A stretch of DNA of 64,000 bases from Quillaja saponaria (Eukaryota > Streptophyta > Magnoliopsida > Fabales > Quillajaceae): the NCBI GenBank assembly GCA_029379385.1, contig CM055610.1, positions 19,865,422-19,929,421 on the forward strand, written 5' to 3'. A program made the position numbers and the translations under genes. Below the pieces are notes generated by a model, which was not told where the DNA came from, searched no databases, and saw only the letters and a list, made by a program, of their open reading frames with translations. Below, in pieces: positions 1 through 18,394 of the stretch; position 1 is the stretch's first letter; each line of letters begins with the position of its first letter.

Positions 1-2
1 GG

Positions 3-7461
<7,459 letters not shown>

Positions 7462-7540
7462 GTTCCATTATTTTCATTCTCAAACAATAGCAAAAAGAAA
7501 GTATAGAAGAGATAGTTCCAAAATTGTTCTCATAGATGCC

Positions 7541-8825
7541 CAGACGTTATTCTTAATCCTCGGTCGCAGTATCAAGCAAGGATTTGCAAAGTTGTAGCAG
7601 AACAAGGGGCGTCTGTGGGTTTAAAAGTTTAGTCCAATAAAGAAATTGTTTTAGTGGGGGGTGGGTATAAGGTATTGGATATTGTGTTCAATCTCTTGAA
7701 TCATCTTGTTCATTGTTTTAGTCCAGTCTTATTGGTCTTTCTTAAGGTTAGTTCTTGTGATTCTTAAGAAAATAATGTACAGTTTGTTACTTAAGCATTG
7801 AAGGCAACTATTATCATATTTTTTTCTCTAAAAAATGTATCATGTTATCTCGTCATATTTAATTTTTTGTTACTAATTTATCTTAATAAGATGTGTAACA
7901 CCTCAAATAAGATGTGTAATACCTCAAATGTAAATAATATTAAATAAATCAACTTTGACTTCAACTGTAAATAATATTAACAAATTAATTTTGCTTGAAT
8001 TTATATAAATGATATTAAACAAGTTGATTTTGATCAATATATATAAAATCTGTTAAATTTTCTGAAACTGAGCCAAGTTGAGTAAATTCACAAACAAACT
8101 CAGCTGAAACTACTACCTCACAAAACTCTGATAAATTTTCTGAAACTGAGTCAAGTTGAGTAAATTCACAAACAAACTCAGACGTTATTCTCGGTCGCAG
8201 TATCAAGCAAGGATTTGCAAAGTTGTAGCAGAACAAGGGGCGTCTGTGGGTTTAAAAGTTTAGTCCAATAAAGAAATTGTTTTAGTGGGGGGTGGGTATA
8301 AGGTATTGGATATTGTGTTCAATCTCTTGAATCATCTTGTTCATTGTTTTAGTCCAGTCTTATTGGTCTTTCTTAAGGTTAGTTCTTGTGATTCTTAAGA
8401 AAATAATGTACAGTTTGTTACTTAAGCATTGAGGGCAACTATTATTATATTTTTTTCTCTAAAAAATGTATCATGTTATTTCTTCATATTTAATTTTTTG
8501 TTATACTAATTTATCTTAACTTAATAAAATGTGTAACACTTCAAATAAGATGTGTAACACCTCAAATATAAATAATATTAAATAAGTCAACTTTGACCTC
8601 AAATGTAAATAATATTAAACAAATCAATTTTGTTTGAATTTATATAAATGATATTAAACAAGTTGATTTTGATCAAGTTATATAAAATCTGTTAAATTTT
8701 CTTAAACTGAGCCAAGTTGAGTAAATTCACAAACAAACTCAGCTGAAACTACTACCTTACAAAACTCTGATAAATTTTCTGAAACTGAGTCTAAATTCAC
8801 AAACAAACTCAGCTGAAACTATTGT
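7541..8825. repeat. tandem duplication of about 640 bp in the 3' flank of GLT1
   Basis: The stretch beginning CAGACGTTATTC at 7541 recurs nearly unchanged from 8179 (period about 638 bp, copy 1 with a few extra bases). Each copy ends in nested shorter repeats containing AAATTTTCTGAAACTGAG and TTCACAAACAAACTCAG. The first copy starts about 80 bp after the GLT1 stop, so the duplicated DNA probably includes 3' UTR and polyadenylation signals. No coding potential is seen from 7462 to 9138 apart from this. Confidence 0.9.
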
Positions 8826-9138
8826 TAGCTCACAATCTGAAATAAATGAAATGTTAAAATATTTGTTAACATTAATAAAATCTCAATCAATAAAATATAT
8901 TGTTAAGTTATTACCAAAAATATAAATAAAAAATACTCAAAGAAAATGATGACTAGAGTTGTTAGACACAATTGCCCTTTGAAACGAGAATGGAAATTAA
9001 CACGCAGAAACGTGGCTATATGGGAGCCTAACACGACATCGTACAATTTAACTTGTAAATAATTCAATTAAGTCTTCACTCTCCATTTCCAGGATTTCAT
9101 TCTGTCTCTGCTTTCTCGAAAGTCGAAGGACATTAACA

Positions 9139-9495
9139 ATGGCGAGCAATTTGGGTCGTCTATTCTCATCAATAACCAACCTCTCCGCCCCTAACATTTC
9201 CCTAAACTGCAGCAGATCCGAACCAATGACTCGCTCCGTTTCCAACTCGGTACGTTTCATCTGTTCTGCAACTCAGCAGCCCAAGTCACACCAGGAAAAC
9301 CCTGATAAGAATCAAGCAGAGGCTCCTAAAGTAAATCTCCCAAATGAAATCAGAGAAGGGCAAGAAGAAGAAGAAGATGATGACGACGAAGGTGATGATG
9401 TGAACCAAGAAACCGGTGAGGTCGGTGGACCCAAAGGACCCGAACCCACCCGGTACGGCGATTGGGAGCGAAACGGTCGGTGCTATGATTTTTGA
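9139..9495 (+). CDS. SDHAF4: succinate dehydrogenase assembly factor 4-like, mitochondrial (DUF1674)
   Basis: Single-exon protein of 118 residues. The C-terminus [18 protein letters not shown] followed by RCYDF is the signature of the SDHAF4/DUF1674 family, whose members bind the flavinated SDHA subunit and help assemble complex II in the mitochondrial matrix. The first 45 or so residues are rich in Ser, Arg and Asn and almost free of acidic residues, as expected of a mitochondrial presequence. A linker follows with an acidic run ([12 protein letters not shown], about residues 75-86). Length fits the plant family (about 100-120). The ATG at 9139 is the first in frame and gives the targeting peptide. 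No neighbour is functionally linked. Confidence 0.88.
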   Translation: MASNLGRLFSSITNLSAPNISLNCSRSEPMTRSVSNSVRFICSATQQPKSHQENPDKNQAEAPKVNLPNEIREGQEEEEDDDDEGDDVNQETGEVGGPKGPEPTRYGDWERNGRCYDF

Positions 9496-10439
9496 ACTTA
9501 TATTAGTAGTAATAATAATTTACCTCGATAATAATTCACATTACCCTTCGATTTTCTTGTAATTTTTATTTTATTTTATTTAATCTTAGACCTAATGATT
9601 GATGGTTGCAAGTGTTTTGAAGGGAAAAATAAAGTTTAATTTTTAATTGTTGTAAGTTTTTTGTCATGGCTGCCCATTGCAATAGGGAATCATGTTGTTG
9701 TTGTAGAGTCATTAGATAACCCTTGTACTCATTCTCTAACCTCCTGCTTCCTTGTTTTAATTATCTCTTTTGGTTGTTGGGTTGTTCTCACTAATAACTG
9801 ACCAAATATTCTGGTCAATAGCTAGCTGCAATTCCTACATTAAAACTCAGAGAAGAAGAGCAAAGCTGCTCTGTGTTTTTCATCAATTCTTAAATAAGTT
9901 CTATAAATCCCATACTCCCATGCCATGTTGACATTTGGCAATTTGAGTTTGAGATGGTACACACCTTCGAGATTACATTTGGTCAATCAAATAACAACAA
10001 TTTCGTACCCATTGCCCTGTTCTTTCTAATACATGTTGAAAAGCTAGCAATTGTGAAACTCTGCTTCAATAGAAGTCAAATTTTATTTTAAACATTAGTT
10101 TCAATCTTGTGCATTTTTTCACTATTCATACTTACACACCCCATTATTATTAATTGACTTTCTTAGAATACCATATAGATTGACTTCTTCAATTTGTTTA
10201 ATTAACAAGTACCAAGTATGACGTCTTGTGGAACCCTTCCCCCGTATGGCCTGGCTGGTGGCCTGTTTCATATTTTTAATCTGGGGTTTTTGTTTTTTTA
10301 TCTCTGTTCATGTCTTTTGTTATGGTCTAGAAATTGAACACTAGATCACATAATGTAAAGTCCAACATCATATGGTATTTATGATGTTTAGTTTACCAAC
10401 AAATTATGTATGAAACCCACCTGTATTTTGCAGAAAACA
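9496..10439. other. intergenic, no gene seen
   Basis: AT-rich spacer between the SDHAF4-like gene and the RING gene. It should hold the 3' UTR of the former and the promoter of the latter. I see no open frame, repeat or RNA gene that I can support. Confidence 0.6.
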
Positions 10440-12644
10440 ATGAATATTCTGATTGTCATCCTCTCCTTCTTCTTCCTTTTTCCTCTGTTACACCTTGTAG
10501 CAAGCATAGAGTCATGCCTAAACGCTGTTTGCCAGATTGAGGCGCCAGTAGTCCGGTTCCCGTTTTGGATACAGAGCCAGCAGCCAAAGATATGTGGCTT
10601 TCCAGGTTTTAGTGTATCCTGCAACAGTGAAGGCCAAACACTACTCAAGCTGCCTTATTCTGGGGAATTCACTATCCAAGAGATAGATTATTCCCTGCAG
10701 CAACTATGGATCAATGATCCCCATAATTGTCTACCAAAACGTATTCTCTCCTTCAATCTTTCTGGTTCTCCATTTGATGGGATTTATTTTCAAGATTTTA
10801 CGTTCTTTAATTGCTCTTTAGAGTACTTGAAATATCGGTATAACCCGATTGACTGTCTTAGTGGTTCTGAGTACACAGTTTATGCCACATCTAACAGAAA
10901 TGCTTTCATGTATTTGTCTTCGGTTTGCAATTTGGTTAAAACTGTTAAGATTCCTGTTGGATTGCCGGATTACGAGCCAGAATTGTCATGGGACATCGGT
11001 AATGATCTTCGGCTATCATGGGATACACCTTCATGTGGAAAGTGTGAGTTACATGGTGGGCGATGTGGATACAAGAGTAATTCTAGTCAAGGAATTGGTT
11101 GCTGCAGTGTTCCTCAAAACGGTAATCTCTTATATTACTTTCTAGCTTTCTTTCTTTTATGTGCCCTGCCCCCAGCTTATATATTATCTTTTGGTGTTCT
11201 TTAGGTTTTGATCCCATCTCTTAGGAGAACTAAGCCTTTTAAGTAGTTCCAGATTCAATGAACCAAAAACAAATAAAGAGTACATGAAGTTTACACTAGT
11301 GGTTCTTTGTTAATACCAGAGTAGCCAGGAAGAAGTAAGCAAGAGAAAGGAACCAAAATTATTTGTCTAAAACACGGAATTAATTATATAAAACTCTTGT
11401 CTGCAACCAATATATCAACTAACTAAATCAATTTAATACTGTTTAGCACTATTTTATCGGCTGGGATAACCTTGTTTAACATTTTTGTTTAGTAGTTTAT
11501 TTTCTTATTTGAATTTTCCTGGTAGTTAGTTTTGAATAGATGGTGTTTTTTATTTAAAATTTTATCACTACGGCCTTTTTTATTTACAAAGTTGTGGTCG
11601 TTCTCATATAGGACTAATCTTATACGTATTGCAATTGCAATAATTTACTTAAATAAATGTCGTTTTCTGTTGTCCATTTTTATAACTTGGAATGATGACT
11701 TTATTATCTAAATAATATTAGTAATGTTGATGATAAGATATTTATTAAATGGTAAGTTGATAACATTTTCCTTCATGTAATCATGCCTTTTGGCGAATCT
11801 GTGGTTGACTTTGACATTGGAGCACCTAGGGCAGTGTCTTGGTCTGGACATTCACAATGAAAATAAAGATTATTGAATTGATTAAAACTACAAATGATGT
11901 TTAAGAAGACTTTGGGTGCAAAGACTTCGACCTTTAATCCCACTGAGCGAAAGAAACAAACACAAACGAATTCATTTGATTGAAATAATTTTAAAACAAA
12001 AGGTCTATCTATTCATTACATGATTTGTGAGGACAACAAACATTCAACATTTTTATTTTCTTGCACGATGATGCGACAATTCATTTTTCAATCCATCAAG
12101 GATCCTTATGCTAAATACCGACACTTGCATCAAGGAAACTAAGGAATTCTCATCACAAGGGGAAAAAAAAATAAAATCTTAATCCTATAATTACTTCTTG
12201 TTGATTTTATGAATGACAGGAATTCCAAGGAGTGCACGTTATGCCATCACCGTAGGCCTAGGAGTGCCGGCCGTCTTGTGCTTCATTGTGGTATTATGTT
12301 GTCTTTGTGGCAAGATCAAGTACTATTCTAGTAGACATGATCCAATTGCAGATTTTAGAACCACAGTTGCTCCACAACCAATCGTTGTTGGGGGTCTTGA
12401 TGTTTCAACGATTGAATCATATCCAAAGTTAGTTTTGGGTGAAAGCAGACGCCTGCCTAATCCTGATGACAATACATGTTCAATATGCTTGTCTGAGTAT
12501 AAACCCAAAGAGACTCTTAAGAGCATACCTGAATGTCAGCATTGCTTCCATGCTGACTGTATTGATGAGTGGCTTTTGGTCAATGCTTCATGCCCTATTT
12601 GTAGGAAATCTCCACAAAAATTGCCTGCAGTAGATGTACCTTGA
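10440..12644 (+). CDS. ATL20/21/22-type RING-H2 finger membrane protein (putative E3 ubiquitin ligase)
   Basis: Two exons, 10440-11121 and 12220-12644, join in phase to give 368 residues. Order: signal peptide ([20 protein letters not shown]), a cysteine-rich ectodomain with a GUB_WAK_bind-like start ([14 protein letters not shown]) and a C-terminal cysteine cluster ([13 protein letters not shown]), a membrane span (about 235-260, [19 protein letters not shown]), then a C-terminal RING-H2: [17 protein letters not shown] with the conserved DEW. Proteins of this build are a small plant ATL subfamily predicted to be membrane E3 ligases with a wall-facing domain like that of WAK and LRK10L kinases. 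I start at the second ATG (10440), which begins the signal peptide; an in-frame ATG at 10410 adds 10 residues. The intron is about 1.1 kb. A partial copy lies at 16.5-18.0 kb. Substrates cannot be read from sequence. Confidence 0.88.
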
Positions 12645-12737
12645 ACAATGAATATACAGAGTCACAAGGCTCAATTACTATGATTCTTTTTCATTTGTAA
12701 TCATAGAATTCTCTTTTCCAAGTTACAAATATATCTA

Positions 12738-14540
12738 AGCGACTGGATAAATTCATTCCGATGCACGGTTACTTTTATTTTATTTAATTTAAATTTTAAT
12801 ATTAGTTTTTTTTTTTCAGTTTGTGAGAATATGATATTATAACCCACAGCACATTCGATTTCATTATTGATTTATACTTTTTTAAGGAATTCAATATGTG
12901 TTTTATTTGATTAGATTATAAATTTTAAATTTATTTTTTATTTTTTTTCTTCATTGGTGTTTCTTATAACATGTGAATAATAAATTATTTTATTTTTTAT
13001 ATTTATTTTGAAAATAAAAAAGCTAATACAATATAATTTGATAGATAAATAAAATTTAGTTAAAATTTTAATAGGGTGTAATATTACATTGTGATAATTA
13101 CGATGCTAATAAATTAGAATAATAAAATATAAAAATGGAGAGAAATAAGAAGGAAAAAAAAAATGATCTTTAACCTTTACTAAAATATTTCTTACTTTTT
13201 CCTTCCATAACTATCTTAAAAAATTATTGCAAAAAGAACCTACTCACATATATCACCTCCTCAAATAAATTTTATAATTCTCTCCCGTTTGTAGGAGAGG
13301 GATTAGAAGACTACTCCAATTCCATCTTCTAAGTACAAATTTTTTCATGGAGCCGATGATGAGTGAATCTAAATTTAGCTATCTAGCTCATCAATGTAGG
13401 ACATCTTCAACAGATGAAAAAATATTTAAAACCATTAACTGAAAAATTGAGAAATATGTGGACGAATGATTAAAATATTCTCCCAAATAACAATAATTCC
13501 ATCGAACAATAATAATTACTATGCTAATAAATTGGAATACTAAACTATAAAAATTGAAAAAAATAAGAAGGAATAGATAATCATTAACCCTTTACTAAAA
13601 TATCTTTTTTTTTTCTTCCATAATTAATTGAAAAAATTATTGCAAAAAGAACCCATTCACATCTATCAGCTCCCTAATACCTCCCTATAGTTTCGTTTCC
13701 CAACATTAGGAGAGGAATTAGAATACTACTTTAATTCCATCTTCTCAGTACAAATTTTTTTATGGAGCCGATGACGATATAATCTAAATTTAGCTATCTA
13801 GCTCATCAATGTAGGCATCTTCAACGATGAAAAAATAATTGAAATCAATAATAGGAAAATTGAGAAGTATGTGGTTGAATGACAAAAATCTTCTCCCAAA
13901 TAACAATAATCCTATCAGACAATACATTTTTTAGCCACTTCAAGGCGTTGAAGTTCATTCTTCTTTAATATCAGATTACTTGGAAACATCACAATTAATC
14001 AAATTAGTAATCTCATAAAAGCGATAATCGATGTTTGAGAAAATCTAAAACATATCCATGAAAAGACAGAAAATGATTAAGAGAGAGCCTAGCCAATATA
14101 TTTATAGTTCATTGATTTAGTCTTCTCTAATTATCATATTTAAAATCTTTCAATTTCCGTTGAATTCATGAAGAAATGTAAAAAGTTAAGAATGGAAAGG
14201 GTCACCTTAAAAGGAAGAAGAGAACATGTGAATAAAAAAAGGTGAGTTTTTTCTTGACTATGCTAAACTATGAAAATGGAGAATAATAAGGATAAATAAA
14301 TGAATGATCTTTAACCATTTACTAAACTATCTCTTTCTTTTTTTTCTCTTTCATAATCAATTTTTATTAATTACTGTAATTAATTTTAAAAAATTACTGC
14401 AAAAAGAATTATCTCCCCAAATATCTTTAATAACAAAATCAACATTTTCAACAAAAACAAAAATTGATGTGTCAAAATTTTAGGAGTTGATGTGGCAGCC
14501 TGTAGTTCTTCAGGATTAGTTTTATTATATACTATAGATG
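12738..14540. repeat. 1.8-kb insertion behind the RING gene, with 418-bp tandem repeats
   Basis: The downstream flanks of the RING gene and its broken copy align (12645-12737 with 18035-18125, then again from 14541 with 18126 onwards), so 12738-14540 is extra DNA in this copy or was lost from the other. Inside, a unit containing AATTACGATGCTAATAAATT (13094) recurs at 13512, period 418 bp, and a shorter relative starts near 14264. It is strongly AT-rich with no open frame. No clear terminal repeats or target duplication were found, so I do not assign it to a transposon class. Confidence 0.65.
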
Positions 14541-14694
14541 TCACGTTAATGGGAAGGGAGATAAACTATCTCTCATTGTTTAGCTCATATGTCAAAAGAG
14601 AAAACCACGAATACAATTTCATAGGGCAAGACTTAATTAATTTGATAATTTCTTAAACTTAGGGACATGAAACTTAAAAAGAAATGTTGCAATG

Positions 14695-15060
14695 TCTATC
14701 CATAACTTAGAAGATTCTAAGACATTCTAGAAGACTCTAGAATGTTTTAGAAGGATTGGGAAAATATGGAATACTCTCGAACCTTGTACATAGTTCTAAT
14801 AAGTCTAGATATTTCTATAAATATGTAGATATTTTCTAGGAGAATTCTAGAAGGCTAATATTAACTATTGGATATACTAAATTTCTACCGTTGATTGATT
14901 AAGGAGATAAAGTAGTATAAATAGGAGTAAAGGGTCAATGTAACCTGATAATGTTAGTATAATTTGGTAATAGTTTGGATTTCATCTTGGAAATTGTTTC
15001 TTTTGCTGGCCTTTTTCTTGTTGGTTTTACCCCAGGATATATTTAGAAGGCATAATTTTA
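14695..15060 (+). repeat. possible solo LTR or LTR fragment
   Basis: The stretch is rich in TCTAGAA words and carries a TATA-like GTATAAATAGGAG near 14910 about 150 bp before a pyrimidine-rich end, an arrangement typical of the U3/R part of plant copia LTRs. I could not fix TG...CA ends or a target duplication. Low confidence. Confidence 0.3.
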
Positions 15061-15209
15061 GTGCATCCAAATTAGTTATACGTCCAACATATCTTGATAA
15101 CATTTGTATTAAACTTCAAAAAGGTAGATGCTAATCTTTGAATAGAAAATGTGAGCGGAAAATATATTTCAAGAACATGAAATCAACAATTTCATTGGTC
15201 TCACACCCG

Positions 15210-15600
15210 GTGATTTTGGGACAGGGTGGATTTGGAGTGGTCATCACAAGTATGATGTGATGCCTTATTATATCCTTCATTTAAATGTCTAAGTCCTCTT
15301 GCAATTCCTCTTAGTATCTTCACAATGCGGTCTCATGACAATTGAAAATCATTTATAGTTATAACTATAACTAAAGAGTTAGTTTATAATTATGTATAAA
15401 TAAAGAAATTTGTTGAAGTAGAATTGACTTACGTCAAATTTTGCTTAGTAAGCTTCCTCCACCAGCGCAATCATACACAAGGTAGTTGAACTGACCAAAG
15501 TAGCATCCAATGTATTTTGCAATGTTTATATGGGTGGAGCCAGTAGACTCGAGAAGGATACTTGTATCTCGCGTACCCTTAATACCAAAAATTGTAATAT
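15210..15600 (-). pseudogene. fragment of an unrelated receptor-like kinase
   Basis: Reading the minus strand, 15600-15440 gives a kinase stretch with HINIAKYIGCYFG and YLVYDCAGGGSLLSKI (subdomains IV-V). After a gap, 15350-15255 gives VKILRGIARGLRHLNEG (subdomain VI start). Phrasing resembles leucine-rich-repeat receptor kinases rather than the LRK10L genes nearby. No HRD or DFG motif and no ectodomain follow, so this is a relic. Family assignment is tentative. Confidence 0.4.
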
Positions 15601-15619
15601 CTTATTAAACTAGCTGCTT

Positions 15620-16490
15620 ATTAACTATAATTTTCCTTCAAGTACAAGTTAGACACTTGAACTATTAATGTACTAGCTCCATTTCAAAATGGTTTACTAG
15701 GAAATTTGCTTATTAGAAGGTTACTTAATTGACCTTGCCTTAAGTTTTCTTCAGTTATTTTTATTTTCATATTATTTTAAACAAACTTATATACTTTGTA
15801 TGAAGTGTACTTTTGCTTGGTTGAGTTTATTGTAAATTACCTTCCTAAACCATTTAACTCATAAATGTCCTTTTAAAAGTATTACTAAAACTATGTCTTA
15901 CTAATCATTTAACATAGTTGAAATACTAATTTCATTATACAAACAAGCAATAGTCTCTTGATTAATAAGTTGCATATGCATTCATAAATTTACCTATTAC
16001 ATTTTTATCTTCTAAATTCCCATTACTAACTACAAAACAAAGCTATGAATTCGTCATTAAACCATTATATTTTCAATTACAAAGCTTTACTACTTTATCA
16101 ACTATTACATTCCCAACTTGTACTCTTTACATCAGTATAATCACACTCTTCCAAATCTTGCATAACCAAGCCTTCTCATTTGCTGTCAATGAAACGTATG
16201 GTCACTTATAATTTATTTAACATACAGGAGTGAGATTTACATCTCAATAGATAGAGATGCAATGCAGCATATAACATGAATGCTCCATCTTATTCATATA
16301 CTTCATGTATTTTTTTTATAACAATCAAAACTTACACATAATACATAATTCATAGCACAACCATTCTCATATATCCACAGCAACACATATAAAATATATC
16401 ATCATTCCACAGTCAATCATCCAGTATATAGTTTAGATTAACACAGTATATAGTTGAGATTAGCACAAGATACAAAACTTACAAAGCAGT
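15620..16490. other. AT-rich spacer, nothing recognised
   Basis: No open frame, RNA gene or repeat boundary that I can support. Confidence 0.5.
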
Positions 16491-16494
16491 TATC

Positions 16495-18034
16495 TTATAA
16501 TACTTTCTAGCTTTCTTTCTTTTATGTCCCTCAGCTGCCTCCACCTTATAAATTATTATTTAGTGATTTTTAGGTTTTAATCCCATCTCTTAGGAGAACT
16601 AACCCAGGCTATAGTTGAAGATTTAAACACAGGCAAGTCAATTTGATCTTTCTGGTGTTTTTTTTTCTTCTTCGGACTAGAATTGGAGACTTTCAAATAG
16701 AAGTTTAAGGTTTTTAAGACAAGGTGATGGTTGAAAACAAGGTGGGATGGGTTCATAGGAAGGAAGTTTTATCCTTTTAAGTAGTTCTAGATTCAATGAA
16801 CCAAAAACAAATATAGAGTACATGAAGTTTACACTAGTGGTTCTTTGTTAATACCAAAGTAGCTATGAAGAAGTAAGCAAGAGAAAGGAACCAAAATTAT
16901 TTGTCTAAAACACGGAATTAATTATAACCCTTGTCTGCAACTAATATATCAACTAGCTAAATCAATTTAATACTGTTTAGCACTATTTTGTCGGCTGGGA
17001 TAACCTTGTTTAACATTTTTTTAGTAGTTTATTTTCTTATGTGAACTTTCTTGGTAGTTAGTTTTGAATAGGTAATGTTTTTTTTTTTTTTTTTTAATTT
17101 AAATATTAAATTTACTTTTTATTCAAAGTTGTGGTCATTCTCATATAGGACTAATAGTATACGTATTACAATTGCAATAATTTACTTAAATAAATGTCGT
17201 TTCTTTTGTCCATTTTTATAACTTAGAATGGTGACTTTATTATCTAAATAATCTTAATAATGATGGTGATAAGATAATGGTAATTTGATATAACTTTCCT
17301 TAATGTACGTAACCATGCCTTTTGGCGAACCTGTGGTTGACTTTGACATTGGATCACCTGGGGCAGTGTCTTGGTCTGGACATTCACAATGAAAATAAAG
17401 ATTATTGAATTGATTAAAACTAAAAATGATGTTTAAGAAGACTTTGGGTGCAAAGACTTGGACTTCTAATCCCACTCAGCTAAAGAAACAAACAACTGGA
17501 ATCAAACACAACGGAATTTATTTGATTGAAATAATTTTAGAATTGCACAAGAAAAAAAACTTAATGCAATAATTTGTTCTTTACTTCTGTTAGATTGTAT
17601 TAATGACAGGAATTCCAAGGAGTGCACGTTACGCCATCACCGTAGGCCTAGGAGCTGCCGGCTGTCATGTGTTTCATTGTGGTATTATGTTGTTTTTGTG
17701 GGCAAGATCAAGTACTATTCTAGTAGACATGACCCAATTGCAGATTTTAGAACCAGTTGCTCCACAACCAATCATTGTTGGGGGTCTTGATGTTTCAACA
17801 ATTGAATCATATCCAAAATTAGTTTTGAGTGAAAGCAGACGCCTGCCCAATCCTGATGACAATACATGCTCAATATGCTTGTCTGAGTACAAACCCAAAG
17901 AGACTCTTAAGAGCATACCTGAATGTCAGCATTGCTTCCATGCTGATTGTATTGATGAATGTCTTTTAGTTAATGCTTCATGCCCTTTTTGTAGGAAATC
18001 TCCACAAAAATTACCTGCAGTAGATGTACCTTGA
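16495..18034 (+). pseudogene. partial copy of the ATL20-type RING gene (intron 1 plus exon 2 only)
   Basis: From about 16495 the sequence follows intron 1 of the RING gene (compare 11129 onwards). Exon 2 is at 17610-18034; exon 1 (signal peptide and ectodomain) is absent, so the duplication began inside the intron. Exon 2 is frameshifted in the membrane span: one base gained near 17655, one near 17701, and two lost near 17754, which returns the RING to frame. The RING keeps its eight metal ligands, but the conserved Trp of DEW is Cys (DECLL) and CPIC is CPFC. With no first exon and a scrambled membrane helix it is unlikely to make a normal ligase. Confidence 0.85.
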
Positions 18035-18394
18035 ATAAGGAATATACAGTGTCACAAGACTTGATTACTATGATTCTTTTTCATTGTAATCATAAAATTA
18101 TCTTTTTCCAAGTTACAAATATATCTAATGTCGGGTTAATGAGAAGAATTATCTCTCGTTTAGTTCATATGTTAAAGAAGAAAATCAGCAAGAGAATTTC
18201 AGAGTATAAGACTTAATTAAACTGATAATTTCTTAAACCTAGGGACAAGAAACTTAAAAAGAAATGTTGCAATGTCTACAATGACATCTTTCACTACTTC
18301 AAACCTCCTTGGAATTATGCAAATATATAAACAGACTCACATTAATTACACTCAATCTGAGTTACAAACATTAATGTCCTGAGAACCACACAAA

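Noticed and set aside
15210..15250. Plus-strand glycine-loop-like reading ILGQGGFGVV.
   Set aside because: It is only about 12 codons long, followed by a stop, and lies next to a clear kinase fragment in the opposite direction; most likely coincidence.
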